Below, in pieces: positions 25,502-34,756 of a stretch of DNA of 64,000 bases. The stretch comes from DATCBF01 sp964401995 (lineage in GTDB: Bacteria > Actinomycetota > Thermoleophilia > Solirubrobacterales > 70-9), in assembly GCA_964401995.1 (NCBI GenBank), contig CAYOAP010000008.1, positions 62,001-126,000 of the forward strand. Reading direction: 5' to 3'. The notes under the pieces were generated by a model. It made no database searches. It was not told the origin of the DNA and saw nothing but the letters and a program-made list of their open reading frames with translations. A program made the position numbers and the translations under genes. Numbering within the stretch: position 1 is the stretch's first letter; each line of letters begins with the position of its first letter.

Positions 25502-26803
25502 CTAGCCGGCGACCTGAATCGCCACCGGGCGCGAGCTGCCGACGCTCGCCATCTTGGCGCGAAGGTGGACCCGAGGCGTCTGCAGGCCCCGGCGCAAGTG
25601 CTTGCGCAGCTTGAACTTGCCGCTTGGGTCGACATGGGCGCTGGCGAACTTCTTCCAGCGCTTGTCCTTCAAGATCTGGATCGTGACGTGCCCGTGCTTG
25701 GCTGCCGTGACGGAGCCGTGCACTGCCACCGGCGCGCCGGAGCTGACTCGGTTGGCAACCGGCTGCAGGGTGATGGCCACTGGTGCCGGCGAGGCCGAGC
25801 AGCTGCTTGCACCGCTGGTGCTGAAGTTGTTGGCGGCAGCGTTCACGAAGTGAGGGTCGGCGACGGTGTTGCCCACAACTTTGAGGCCGGGGCCGGCTTC
25901 CGCGGCGGACATGATCCCGCCGTTTTCGGAATAACCGCTCTGTCCCGAGCTGCCGGTCCAGACGCAGTTGTCGCGGACCACGTTGCCAGTTCCGTAGAGA
26001 TTGCTGGTTTCGATGTTCCAGCGGATCTTGGAGTTGCTGATCACGTTGTCGCGGACCACGTTGTCCGACGATGCCTCGGAGACGATGACGCCCTCGCCGT
26101 TGCCGTCGATCACATTTCCGTACACCTGCGCCCCATGGGATTCGGGGTAGAGCTGGACCCCGCGATCGGCGTTGTCGTAGATCCAGTTGTTGCGGATGAT
26201 CGTTTCGTTCGCGCGGCTGACGTAGATGCCGTGGTCCTGGTTTCCCGAGGGCAGCTTGCCGCAATCGTGGATATGGCTGTTCTCGATCACCGTGCGAGTA
26301 GCCGGCGGATCGCTGGGGTCAGCCGACCCGATCACGAAGCAGATCTCGGTGTGGTTGTTGGTCACGTCGTCGTTGTCGAAGGTCGTTTCGTTGGCGAAGA
26401 CAAAGGGGCCAATGTCACTGGCGCCCTGGCTGTCGAGGTTGAGGTCGCTGACGGTGACCTGGTTGGCGCCGACTTCAACCTTGATCGTGCCCTGCAAGGT
26501 GGCTCGTTCGCCCGGGTAGCTGGTCAAGGTCACGTTGCTCTGGCTGATGTCGATCTCGTCGAAGGCAAAGGTGCCGGATCGGAAGCACCCGGTTTCTCCA
26601 GGGGCGAGGTTTTCGGCCAGGTGCTGAGCGCTCAGCCAGGGCGATTCCGCGGACCCGGCATTTGCATCGCTGCCCGCAGGAGAGGCGACCTTGTCGCAGT
26701 TGACAGCAGCGCTGGAGTGGCCGATCGGAAGCAGGGCCCAAGCGGAGACCGCAAGCGCCACCGCCAGCAGCGCCACCCTCACGTTTTTTCCGATCGCCTT
26801 CAT
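25502..26803 (-). CDS. Secreted right-handed beta-helix protein with C-terminal Ig-like domain
   Basis: 433 residues with a signal peptide (ALLAVALAVSAWALL). The start of the mature part, SPAGSDANAGSAESPW, and GCFRSGTF are followed by beta-helix rungs with HGIYVSRANETIIRNNWIYD, DNADRGVQLYPESHGAQVYG and DNVVRDNVIS. The rung pattern around DNADRGVQLYP is almost identical to that of the 805-residue protein at 12 kb. The last 90 residues look like a bacterial Ig-like fold (APVAVHGSVTAAKHGHVTIQ). No catalytic residue can be named; a polysaccharide lyase, epimerase or binding protein is possible. It sits between glycan-assembly genes and is convergent with the GT2 gene. Confidence 0.85.
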   Translation of the reverse strand: MKAIGKNVRVALLAVALAVSAWALLPIGHSSAAVNCDKVASPAGSDANAGSAESPWLSAQHLAENLAPGETGCFRSGTFAFDEIDISQSNVTLTSYPGERATLQGTIKVEVGANQVTVSDLNLDSQGASDIGPFVFANETTFDNDDVTNNHTEICFVIGSADPSDPPATRTVIENSHIHDCGKLPSGNQDHGIYVSRANETIIRNNWIYDNADRGVQLYPESHGAQVYGNVIDGNGEGVIVSEASSDNVVRDNVISNSKIRWNIETSNLYGTGNVVRDNCVWTGSSGQSGYSENGGIMSAAEAGPGLKVVGNTVADPHFVNAAANNFSTSGASSCSASPAPVAITLQPVANRVSSGAPVAVHGSVTAAKHGHVTIQILKDKRWKKFASAHVDPSGKFKLRKHLRRGLQTPRVHLRAKMASVGSSRPVAIQVAG

Positions 26804-26887
26804 CGAAAGGCTTGATCGGAGGTTTGGCGACTGCCCTCACCTTGCCGTGCGCATACTGGACGTTTGTTCTAGGCCGAGTCTGGCCGA

Positions 26888-28237
26888 TCAGCGGCCGGCA
26901 GGGCCGCGCACGGCGATCTCGAACCCGGCTGGGTTTGAGATCTCGTCGCCGTGGACCTCGACCTGATCGTGGCCCTGAAGCCGATCGAGGAGCTCGCCGG
27001 CGCCAAGCCAGCGGACCCCGGGCGCCCAGGGGAACCTGAAGAGATCCCGCCGCAGCACCAGGCGCATCGTCGTCGGCGCCTCGCGGAGGCTGTGCAAGAG
27101 GTTGGCGCGCAGATCGAAGAGGCCACCGTGGACGACGATCGAGGGGGGCAGCCCGGCAGAGGCCAGGGCGCCAAATGGCCCGTAATCGAGGCGGTAAAGG
27201 CCGTCCATCCCGCTGGAGATCGTCTCGCGGCCGTTCAGGCCGTCGACCAGAGATCCTGGCCGCGGCGGCAGCCAGGCCGGCAGCGCGCGCTCGGCAAGAG
27301 CGTCTAGCAAGCCGGCGCTATACGCCCAGGTCGGCGCGACAAAGGTGTCGGGTCGGGCGCCAAGCGTCCGCTCAAACCAGCCCATCGAGTGATCGATCCG
27401 GCGTCCGGCCTCAACCGCGTCGACGTCCTTGAACTCCCGTGGGTTGACCTCTCCCTGCGCCCACGCATCGGTATTGAGGTGCAGGTAGCCGTGGCAGACC
27501 GGCTCCATCGCCCCCGCCTCGATGCCCTCTGCGACCGCCTCGATCGACTCCGGCCAGACCTGCTCGATCCCGACCTCCTCGCCATCGACGAACGCGCGTG
27601 AGGCAAGCGCGAGGTTGATCGGGGATCCGTGCTCGGCAAACGTCTTCGTCACCGCCTCGATCCGACGGCGAACACGGGCATCGCTCTTGTCTTTGCCACT
27701 GACCTGGTGGTAGGCGGTCCCTGGAAGATCGTCGTAGCGGACCCAGCCGATCGGCGGCAGCATGGCCAGGGGCCGGTCGAGGACATCAACCAGGAAGTCG
27801 GCCAGCGCCGGCAACACCCAGAAGTCCTGAAGCGTGCCCCAGCTGCTCTCGGGATCGGCCCCGACGACCATGCAGCGCCCGTCGCGGACCGCGTGAGCGC
27901 CCAGCGAGGAGCGAACCGCGGGCGTCCCGTCCAGCAGGCAGAAACGGCCGTGGACGCGCAGGCCCGGGCCAAACGAGGCGACGCCGGAGGCCCAGCCACG
28001 GCTCGGCAGGCCGGCGCCTTCCGGGCCGGGCCGGCTGGCAAAAACGACCGCGCCCGCAAGGCGGCCCTCCTTGACGTCAGCGCGGAGCTGCGATGCCTCC
28101 TCCTGCCAGCCGAAGCCCACCGCCTGGCGCTGCGGGGAGTCAAGCAGCGGGCCCAGCCTCCACAAGCCCGCCAGCGCCTTCGCGAAGGTGGCGATCCGCG
28201 AGTCCGGCGGGACGTAGACACACCCGGGGGCGCTCAT
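26888..28237 (-). CDS. Divergent NodB/polysaccharide-deacetylase-fold protein
   Basis: 449 residues. The first 160 are a unique region with no recognised family; the rest resembles the glycoside hydrolase/deacetylase barrel. Motifs in order are GWVRYDDLPGTAYHQ (a possible first Asp), PVCHGYLHLNTDAW (HGYLH in the place of the metal-binding H-X4-H) and DTFVAPTWAYSAGLLD. The order fits a polysaccharide deacetylase fold but the residues are not the classical TFDDG/HSXXH set, so activity is uncertain. No signal peptide is visible. Its ATG overlaps the TGA of the upstream GT4 gene (28234-28237), so they are translationally coupled. Confidence 0.7.
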   Translation of the reverse strand: MSAPGCVYVPPDSRIATFAKALAGLWRLGPLLDSPQRQAVGFGWQEEASQLRADVKEGRLAGAVVFASRPGPEGAGLPSRGWASGVASFGPGLRVHGRFCLLDGTPAVRSSLGAHAVRDGRCMVVGADPESSWGTLQDFWVLPALADFLVDVLDRPLAMLPPIGWVRYDDLPGTAYHQVSGKDKSDARVRRRIEAVTKTFAEHGSPINLALASRAFVDGEEVGIEQVWPESIEAVAEGIEAGAMEPVCHGYLHLNTDAWAQGEVNPREFKDVDAVEAGRRIDHSMGWFERTLGARPDTFVAPTWAYSAGLLDALAERALPAWLPPRPGSLVDGLNGRETISSGMDGLYRLDYGPFGALASAGLPPSIVVHGGLFDLRANLLHSLREAPTTMRLVLRRDLFRFPWAPGVRWLGAGELLDRLQGHDQVEVHGDEISNPAGFEIAVRGPAGR

Positions 28238-29376
28238 CGCGGCAACCCAGTCAACTCGCCTGCGCCGCCGAAGCTGCGCTCGTATTCGTCAAGCAGGCGC
28301 TCAGCGGCGTTGCCCACGTCAAGATGCTCGGCCACCCAAGCGTGAGCGGCCTCTCCATCCGCCAGCCGCTCTTGCGGGCTGATCTCAAGAAAAGCGGTGA
28401 TCGCCGCGGCCATCTGAGCGGGGTCGCGGGGCGCGATCGCGCAGGATCGAACTCGATCGCTCAGGTACCGGTGGCCGGCCAGATCGCTGGCGACGACGGG
28501 AATGCCGCTGCAAAGCGCCTCGATCGCGGTGAAGGGCATCGCCTCCCCCCGGCTGCAGGCGACCAGCAGGTCCGCGACGCCGTACAGGCTGCGCGAGTTG
28601 GGCAACGGGCCAATCACCCGCACGCGCTCCTCGATGCCACGGCTACGCGCCGCCTGGAGCGCTGCCTCGCCGCCCTGGTTGACGATGCCGACAACCGGCC
28701 GTCCCTGCTCGACCAGAACCGCCAGCGCGTCGAGGAAGGCATCGCCATCCTTCAAGCGCCAGTCACGCCCGAAATGGAGCAGGACCTCGCGGTCCGCCGG
28801 GATCTCCAACTCCTTGCGGTAGGCGGCCCGCTGGGCCGGGGAGATAAGTCCAAAGGCGCCGGAATCGATCGTGTTGGGAAAAACGGCGACCTTGTCGCGA
28901 GCGGCGCCCCGGCGGACCAGCTCGGCCGCGACATCCTCAGCCGGGGTCAGGATCCGGTCCACTTGGGACCCGACCAGCCTCAGCTTCAGCATGTTCGCGA
29001 GCCGGGTCTGTGGACGGTTCGACAGCACCGTGTGAATGTGCCAGTAAACCCTCACGTTTGAGCGTCCCCGGGCGGCAAGCGCCGCCGGCACGTCGTAGGC
29101 GGTGAAATGGGTGTGGAGGATGGTCGGCTCGTCGCTGTCGCCGAGGCGATCTCGGGCCCAGCTGGTCACCGACCGCCGCGAGCCGTCCACATACTCCACT
29201 GGGATCGAATCCTGCTCGAACTCACCCGCCCAATCCCTGCCGGCGGCCTCGCCCGGAAGCACGGCGCCAACGCTCCAGCCGCGCGCCTGCCCCGCACTCA
29301 GCACGCTCCGCAGAAACGGAACGAACGAGCCGGTGTGAGCCGACCGATAGGCGGCGAGATGAATCAGCCGCGCCAC
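28234..29376 (-). CDS. GT4-family glycosyltransferase
   Basis: 380 residues from GTG 29376, which is preceded by GGGAGG and fits the family N-terminus (VARLIHLAAYRSAHTGSFVP). A longer frame to 29541 adds 55 residues that do not look like this family. The GT-B C-terminal domain has the donor-binding pattern LLHFGRDWRLKDGDAFLDAL and the E-X7-E-like SRGEAMPFTAIEALCSGIPV. The gene is divergent from the deacetylase gene and overlaps the deacetylase-fold gene by four bases at its end. The donor sugar is unknown. Confidence 0.86.
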   Translation of the reverse strand: MARLIHLAAYRSAHTGSFVPFLRSVLSAGQARGWSVGAVLPGEAAGRDWAGEFEQDSIPVEYVDGSRRSVTSWARDRLGDSDEPTILHTHFTAYDVPAALAARGRSNVRVYWHIHTVLSNRPQTRLANMLKLRLVGSQVDRILTPAEDVAAELVRRGAARDKVAVFPNTIDSGAFGLISPAQRAAYRKELEIPADREVLLHFGRDWRLKDGDAFLDALAVLVEQGRPVVGIVNQGGEAALQAARSRGIEERVRVIGPLPNSRSLYGVADLLVACSRGEAMPFTAIEALCSGIPVVASDLAGHRYLSDRVRSCAIAPRDPAQMAAAITAFLEISPQERLADGEAAHAWVAEHLDVGNAAERLLDEYERSFGGAGELTGLPR

Positions 29377-29579
29377 CGGCCCTCCCACGACGCGCCGCTG
29401 CTGTCGCCGAGCGACACCGGCGCAAACGTCTTCCCAGGAGCCATAGTCGCCCGCGAGCTTACGGATCCTCCCGGCGAGGCCGCCGGCGAGGGCCGCGACA
29501 ATCGCGAGGGTATAGTCGAAAGAAGCGACGCAAACCTTCATCGCAGGGGTGAAAGCATTGACGGCAGAGCAGGAGCGGC
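29377..29579. other. Divergent spacer between GT4 and polysaccharide deacetylase genes
   Basis: About 200 bases between two divergent genes. An open minus-strand frame through it is an extension of the glycosyltransferase frame and does not resemble that family. AGGAG at 29571-29575 serves the deacetylase GTG at 29580. Promoters for both directions are expected here; no strong -10/-35 pair could be picked by eye. No repeat or RNA gene seen. Confidence 0.5.
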
Positions 29580-30383
29580 GTGGTCGAGCGGGAAGAGGTC
29601 AGGCTGCCGACCATGACTGACGCTGACCTGCTTGTCCTCTGCTATCACGCGGTCAGCGAGGACTGGCCGGCGGCTCTCTCGGTGACTCTGCAGCACTTCG
29701 AATCCCAGATCGAGCTGCTCGCGTCGCAGGGCTACCAGGGGACCACATTCACGCGCGCCGCGCTTGATCAGATCGAAGGCAGGGTCGTGGCGGTGACCTT
29801 CGACGATGGCTACCGATCGGTCTACGAGCACGCCCGCCCGATCCTCGATCGCCACGGTTTCCCCGCAACCGTCTTCATCCCCACCCAGCTCGTCAAAGGC
29901 CAGCACCAGCTGGCCTGGGCCGGGACCGACAGGTGGCTCGACGGACCGCACGAAGACGAGCTGGCGCCGATGTCGATCGATCAGCTCCGCTCGCTCGCGG
30001 ACAGCGGCTGGGAGATTGGCTCACACTCGCTCACCCACCCCAAACTCCCCCATCTCGATGACGGCGAGCTGCGCGATCAGCTCGCCACCTCGAGGCGGGA
30101 ATGCACCGAGATGATCGGCGTCGAGTGCACGTCGATCGCCTATCCCTACGGCGCCGTCGACGACCGGGTGCTGTCCGCCTCTGAAGAAGCCGGCTACTCA
30201 GCGGCAGCGCTGCTCTCCTCCGATCGGGTTCGGGCGTCGAGGTTCGCCAGGCCGCGGGTGGGCGTGTACCACGCTGACGGGCCGGCGATCTTCCGGCTCA
30301 AGACCTCTCCACTAGTGCGCCGCCTGCCGTTGCCAGCCCGGTCGGCGCTCGAGCGGGCCGGCCGTCTAGTTCGACACCGATGA
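29580..30383 (+). CDS. Polysaccharide deacetylase (NodB family)
   Basis: 267 residues. NodB motifs are all present: VTFDDGYRSVYEHA (motif 1, Asp-Asp), GSHSLTHPKLPH (motif 2, H-X3-H) and IAYPYGAVDDRV (motif 3). It would remove acetyl groups from a GlcNAc-type polymer or cell-surface glycan using a divalent metal. No signal peptide is visible, so it is either cytoplasmic or exported another way. Start: GTG 29580 has AGGAG just upstream; ATG 29613 (MTDADLLVLCYHA) is an alternative. The 3' end overlaps the convergent GT4 gene by 18 bases. Confidence 0.92.
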   Translation: MVEREEVRLPTMTDADLLVLCYHAVSEDWPAALSVTLQHFESQIELLASQGYQGTTFTRAALDQIEGRVVAVTFDDGYRSVYEHARPILDRHGFPATVFIPTQLVKGQHQLAWAGTDRWLDGPHEDELAPMSIDQLRSLADSGWEIGSHSLTHPKLPHLDDGELRDQLATSRRECTEMIGVECTSIAYPYGAVDDRVLSASEEAGYSAAALLSSDRVRASRFARPRVGVYHADGPAIFRLKTSPLVRRLPLPARSALERAGRLVRHR

Positions 30384-31553
30384 GCGGCGCAGGCGCGATC
30401 GCCTGCTACCGGCCGCCTCCAGCAGCTGCTCGTAAAGGGCTTCCAGCCGGCGGATGTAAACATCGATGCCGTACTCCTGATCGCGCAGCTCCTTGCCGGC
30501 TTTGCCCATCCGCCGGCGCCGCTCGACGTCGGTGAGCAGCCCTGCAATCTCCTCCGCGAGCCTGGACGGGTCGCGAGGTGGGATCAAAACCCCGCTCTCA
30601 CTGCGGACGAGCTCGGGAAGCCCACCGACCTCCGTCGCGATCACCGGCAGCTCCGCCCCCATGTACTCCATCACCGAGAGCGGCCCTCCCTCAAAATCCG
30701 AGCAGCAGACCGCGATGTCGGCGGCAGCCAAGACGTCGGGGATATCGGTTCGGTTGCCAAGCATCGTCACCACCTGCGCAAGGCCCAGCTCAGCAATCAG
30801 CGCTTCCAGCTTTGCTCGCTCCTGGCCCTCGCCGGCAATCAGCACCCTCAGGCCCGCGACCGATTGCTTCACGAGCTCTGCCGCGGCTTCGATCAAGACC
30901 TCATGGGCCTTCTCCGGCCGCAGCATGCCGATAGTCAAAACGACGGGCTGGTCGGCACCGATCCCAAGCTCGTCCCGGACCTTTTTAGGGTCTCCCGCGG
31001 GAAGCGGCCGAATGCCGTTGCGGAGCAGGACGACGTCCTGCTGCCGGATCCCCTCCAACTCGATCATCGAGCGGCGCCCGGCCTCCGAGACCGCAATGAA
31101 AGCGTTCGACCAGCGAGCGATCAGCCAGCGATCGACCAGGGTGCGGAATCGCGAGCCACCATACGACCACATGTGCTCATGGCAGACGATCACCGGCACG
31201 CCGGCCAGCCGCCCAAGCAGGCACCCCCAGAGGTTGGAGCCGAAGAGGTGGCTGTGCAGGATATCGATCCGCTCGCGGCGCAGAAGCCGCAACAGCGGCA
31301 GCCAGGACCAGATCGCGAAGCGCGACTTCCGGCGCAGCGACAGCACCTCGACCCCGGCCTCCTGAACCCGGCGCAGCATCTCGCGCGTGGCCTCTTCGGT
31401 GCCGGCGAAAATGTGCTCACGGCCGGCGCAGAGGACACGCGCAAAGCGCTCGTCATCCAGGCCGACCACCGACTCGACCGCCATCTTCTCCGCCCCGCCG
31501 GGCGCCACAACGTGCACGAGCACCACAACCTTGATGCGCTCTCCGGCGTCCAT
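30366..31553 (-). CDS. GT4-family glycosyltransferase
   Basis: 395 residues from ATG 31553. N-terminus VVVLVHVVAPGGAEKMAVES and HSHLFGSNLWGCLL mark the GT-B N-domain of GT4. The C-domain has VVLTIGMLRPEKAHEVLIEA and the E-X7-E signature in FEGGPLSVMEYMGAELPVIA. It ends with an Arg/Ser-rich tail. The gene is divergent from the next GT4 gene (48 bases between) and convergent with the deacetylase, overlapping it by 18 bases. Donor and acceptor are unknown; it is one of four GT4 enzymes in the region. Confidence 0.92.
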   Translation of the reverse strand: MDAGERIKVVVLVHVVAPGGAEKMAVESVVGLDDERFARVLCAGREHIFAGTEEATREMLRRVQEAGVEVLSLRRKSRFAIWSWLPLLRLLRRERIDILHSHLFGSNLWGCLLGRLAGVPVIVCHEHMWSYGGSRFRTLVDRWLIARWSNAFIAVSEAGRRSMIELEGIRQQDVVLLRNGIRPLPAGDPKKVRDELGIGADQPVVLTIGMLRPEKAHEVLIEAAAELVKQSVAGLRVLIAGEGQERAKLEALIAELGLAQVVTMLGNRTDIPDVLAAADIAVCCSDFEGGPLSVMEYMGAELPVIATEVGGLPELVRSESGVLIPPRDPSRLAEEIAGLLTDVERRRRMGKAGKELRDQEYGIDVYIRRLEALYEQLLEAAGSRRSRLRRSSVSN

Positions 31554-31601
31554 TGAGGCCCGACTGTATTCCGATTGCGGCCGACTATGATCGCGCCCTT
31601 C

Positions 31602-32744
31602 ATGCGGTTGGCCATCTACACGGACTACGCCTACCACAGCATCGATGGCCAGATCTACGCGGAGCGCGCGTTCGCCATCTTCCTCTCCCGCCTGGCGCCG
31701 CAGTTCGAGAGCCTGGCCCTGATCGGGCGCCTGACTCCGGAGCCGTCAGGCGCCCGCTACCCGCTCGGCGAGCAGGTCGAGTTCGTCCCCCTCCCTTATT
31801 ACAGAAAGCTGAGCCAGCCAGTTCCGGTGATGAAGGCTCTGGCTGGCTCGATCCGCCGCTACTGGCGGGCGCTCGATGATGTGGATTGCGTCTGGCTGCT
31901 CGGGCCCCACCCATTCGCGATCGTCTTCGCCGCCCTGGCCAAGCTCCGCCGCAAGCAGGTAGCCCTCGGCGTCCGCCAGGACCTGCCGGAGTACGTGCGC
32001 AACCGCCATCCGCACAAGCGGCTTTTGCGCTTCACGGCTGGCGCGCTTGAGTTCGCGTTCCGCACGCTGGGCCGATCCTGCTCCGTGATCGCCGTCGGCC
32101 CGAAGCTCGCCCACAACTACCGGCGCGCGCGACGGCTGCTGCGCCTGACCGTATCGCTGGTCGACGAGGATGAGGTCGTCTCGCCCGCGTCGCGACAGTC
32201 CGACTACAGCGGCAAGCTCAGGATCCTCAGCGTTGGCCGGCTCGACCCCGAGAAGAACCCACTCCTGCTCGCCGACGTGCTTGCCCTGCTCGACCGCGAC
32301 GAGCCGGGCCGCTGGGAGTTGGTCGTCTGCGGCGAGGGGTCGATGTCCAGCCAGCTCGAGGAGCGGCTCTCCGAGCTGGGGGTCAGGGAGCGGGCGAATC
32401 TCGAAGGCTACGTCTCCCACTCCTCGCTGAGGCAGATGTACTCGCAGTGCCAGCTGCTCCTGCATGTCTCCTGGACCGAGGGTCTGCCACAGGTCCTGTT
32501 CGAGGCCTTCGCCGCCGCTCTGCCAGTGACGGCAACCGACGTCGGGGGAGTCGCGGAAGCAACCGATGGCGCGATCTCGCTGATCCCCGCCGGCGACGCC
32601 GAGGCCGCTGCGAAGGCGCTGCGTAAGCTAGCTGGCAATCAGGCTCTGCGCGAACAGCGAGTGCTCGCCGGGCACGCGATCGTCGAGGCTTCCACGATCC
32701 AGGCGGAGGTGTCACGCCTGGCCGAGTTCCTCTCGTCCGCCTGA
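31602..32744 (+). CDS. GT4-family glycosyltransferase
   Basis: 380 residues from ATG 31602 (upstream in-frame ATGs at 31575 and 31587 extend it by up to nine residues). The N-domain is unusual; it keeps the first strand MRLAIYTDYAYHSIDGQIYA. The C-domain has ILSVGRLDPEKNPLLLADVL and the E-X7-E motif in TEGLPQVLFEAFAAALPVTA. It is a soluble enzyme of the GT-B fold. The 3' end overlaps the convergent membrane-protein gene by 33 bases. Confidence 0.9.
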   Translation: MRLAIYTDYAYHSIDGQIYAERAFAIFLSRLAPQFESLALIGRLTPEPSGARYPLGEQVEFVPLPYYRKLSQPVPVMKALAGSIRRYWRALDDVDCVWLLGPHPFAIVFAALAKLRRKQVALGVRQDLPEYVRNRHPHKRLLRFTAGALEFAFRTLGRSCSVIAVGPKLAHNYRRARRLLRLTVSLVDEDEVVSPASRQSDYSGKLRILSVGRLDPEKNPLLLADVLALLDRDEPGRWELVVCGEGSMSSQLEERLSELGVRERANLEGYVSHSSLRQMYSQCQLLLHVSWTEGLPQVLFEAFAAALPVTATDVGGVAEATDGAISLIPAGDAEAAAKALRKLAGNQALREQRVLAGHAIVEASTIQAEVSRLAEFLSSA

Positions 32745-33872
32745 ACTGCGTTGCAGGCGGAGAAGCAGCCTCTCGCCAAGCAGGGCGACCCCCACCGCAA
32801 CGGCAGGGACGAATACCAGCTCGAGCCGGAGATATGTGTAGTTGACCGAGAGAAGAATCGTGAGTGCCGCGCCGATGGCACTTCCTCTGGCGAGGGCCTC
32901 CAGTGGACGATCTCGCGCGGTCGAGACGAACAGCGCGACAAAACCTGCAATGGCAATCGCTCCCATTGCGAAGGCAAGCAGGGGCACGCCAGTTCCAAGC
33001 GGAAAGGCAGCGTCTGAGCGAACCACCCACCAGAGGCTGTGTGGATACTCGCCGAGAATCACCCCCCAGCTTGTGTCAGTTGGAATGCGGAAATCGTTCA
33101 GTACGTATGCCAGGTTGTCGCGCACCGGGACCGAGAAGATCAGCGGCGCTGGAAGTGAGAGAAGGACCCCGCTGCCGACCAGCGCAAGCATCCTTCGCGA
33201 GCGTTCCCGGAGGGCGAGCCAAGCGGCAGCAACAATCAACACGACGGTCGCATCCCGGGTGAACGAGAGGGCCAAGACGACGAAAATCCACATCGGCAGC
33301 CACCGCAGGCCGCGATCCCTCACCTGCAGCGCGGAGATCAAACCGACAATCAGCAGTGCCAGGCCCCATGAATCGGTGCCGGGATGGGGGGCGAGCACAA
33401 AGAGGGGCGGCAACAGTGCGCAGAAGACGCTGCTCGTGACGCTGACAGCCAAGCTGAAGCGCCAGCGCAGAAGCAGATACAGAAGCATCGGCAGCAGCGC
33501 AATCCCGAACAACGAGACGAGCTCAAGGCTTCGCGTGCCCGCTATCGGGTCGATCAGCGCCGCCAGCGCTGGGACCACCCAGCGACGCCGATAGAAGCGC
33601 GAGCTGTAGGCAACCCAGCGCGGATTGTCCACGCCTCTAAGTCGCGGCGGCAGATCTCGTTCCCCTCGCTTCAACGGCAAAGCCAGATCGCTTTCGAAGA
33701 CGCTCTTCAGGGCAGCGCCGCGATCCATCCCTTGCAGCTCGCGCTTCTGCGCCTCGTAAAACAACCCATCGGGACTCCACTGGACCGCGGACAGCGCCTG
33801 AGGAAGAACCAGCAACAGGCCAAACACCAGCAGCACGGCCGCGACAAGCAGATCTCTACGTCGTCCGGTCAA
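32712..33872 (-). CDS. Multi-pass membrane protein, possibly GT-C-like
   Basis: 386 residues with about ten hydrophobic segments. The first periplasmic loop carries QWSPDGLFYEAQKRELQGMD, a pattern (WSPDGLFYEAQ) found in unassigned actinobacterial membrane proteins of the GT-C type. No catalytic residue can be proved, so lipid-linked sugar transfer is an inference. It starts with TTG 33872, which overlaps the stop of the GT14-type gene in a TTGA junction. The start is supported by this coupling. Confidence 0.75.
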   Translation of the reverse strand: MTGRRRDLLVAAVLLVFGLLLVLPQALSAVQWSPDGLFYEAQKRELQGMDRGAALKSVFESDLALPLKRGERDLPPRLRGVDNPRWVAYSSRFYRRRWVVPALAALIDPIAGTRSLELVSLFGIALLPMLLYLLLRWRFSLAVSVTSSVFCALLPPLFVLAPHPGTDSWGLALLIVGLISALQVRDRGLRWLPMWIFVVLALSFTRDATVVLIVAAAWLALRERSRRMLALVGSGVLLSLPAPLIFSVPVRDNLAYVLNDFRIPTDTSWGVILGEYPHSLWWVVRSDAAFPLGTGVPLLAFAMGAIAIAGFVALFVSTARDRPLEALARGSAIGAALTILLSVNYTYLRLELVFVPAVAVGVALLGERLLLRLQRSSGGREELGQA

Positions 33873-34756
33873 TGCCCTGCAGTCGGTTGGTCAAGGCCCC
33901 GCTCGACTCGCCTCTCCAGCTCGTCAAGCACCTCCGGATCATGCTCGCTGTCGAACTTCCTGGCGAACAGGGCGGATGAGGCAAGAGCCTCGCCGAGATC
34001 CTCGATGCCGAGCAGGTCGGGGTGGTTCGCGCCCTGCTGCCAGCGGGCGTAGAGAAGGTGGTCGTTGACGACCGAATCACGCAGCGGCGAGTTCATCAGC
34101 ACCGTCTGGAAAAAGGTCTCGTCAGGGGTGTTTCCGCGCCGGAAGAAACGCACCGCGCGCGGGTCGCTCGCGATCAGGTCCTGAACGTACTCGCGGTGAG
34201 GGCGGCCGAGGGCCAGATTCGCCCCGCCCCCGTACGGCCGCCAGCCATGAGGGATGCGCCTCTTCAGTCGCGTCCTCACCATGCCGCGACGCGGCATCCG
34301 CAGATAGACCCGCTCGAGGCGATCGAGCCCACCCCGGTCGCTGGGCCACCAATCCATGTTGGGCAGCGCCGAATAGAGGACGTAGGCGAGCTCGGACTCC
34401 GAGGAGAGGCGCCGGGCGATCGCCTCCGGGTCGGCGATCGGATAGTCCTGGCCGGTCGAGATCACGGTCTGATCAGGGTCGAGCCCAAGATCGCGCATCG
34501 CCGCCAGCGCGCGCACGATTGCCCCCAGCAGGCTGAAGTGGCCCCAGTGAACCGGTTGCCGGTCGAGAAAGTGAACGTTCTCGAAGCCGGCGATGCCGCT
34601 GCGGATCCCGCGCTCTACCGACGGGTCCGCCTTGCGGTCGACATGGATCAGGAAAGCGGTCCCGGGCACCGCCAGGCGCCGCACCATGCGGGCGACCTGC
34701 TGAGGGTGCTTATGAGCGGTGACGATGTAGGCGACGCGAATCTCGCTAGACGGCAC
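33869..34756 (-). CDS. GT14 (core-2/I-branching-type) glycosyltransferase
   Basis: 295 residues from GTG 34756, preceded by GGAGG at nine bases spacing and overlapping the upstream GT4 stop by 11 bases. It shows the bacterial GT14 pattern: VAYIVTAHKHPQQVARMVRR, FLIHVDRKADPSVERGIRSG, VHWGHFSLLGAIVRALAAM and ISTGQDYPIADPEAIAR. The C-terminal half keeps GNTPDETFFQTVLMNSPLRD with its DE pair. The family makes beta-1,6-GlcNAc branches in animals; bacterial members transfer various sugars, so the substrate here is open. Confidence 0.9.
   Translation of the reverse strand: MPSSEIRVAYIVTAHKHPQQVARMVRRLAVPGTAFLIHVDRKADPSVERGIRSGIAGFENVHFLDRQPVHWGHFSLLGAIVRALAAMRDLGLDPDQTVISTGQDYPIADPEAIARRLSSESELAYVLYSALPNMDWWPSDRGGLDRLERVYLRMPRRGMVRTRLKRRIPHGWRPYGGGANLALGRPHREYVQDLIASDPRAVRFFRRGNTPDETFFQTVLMNSPLRDSVVNDHLLYARWQQGANHPDLLGIEDLGEALASSALFARKFDSEHDPEVLDELERRVERGLDQPTAGH

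Noticed and set aside
29377..29541. 55-residue N-terminal extension of the GT4 gene
   Set aside because: Not similar to GT4 N-termini. GTG 29376 has a good GGGAGG site and gives the expected first strand.
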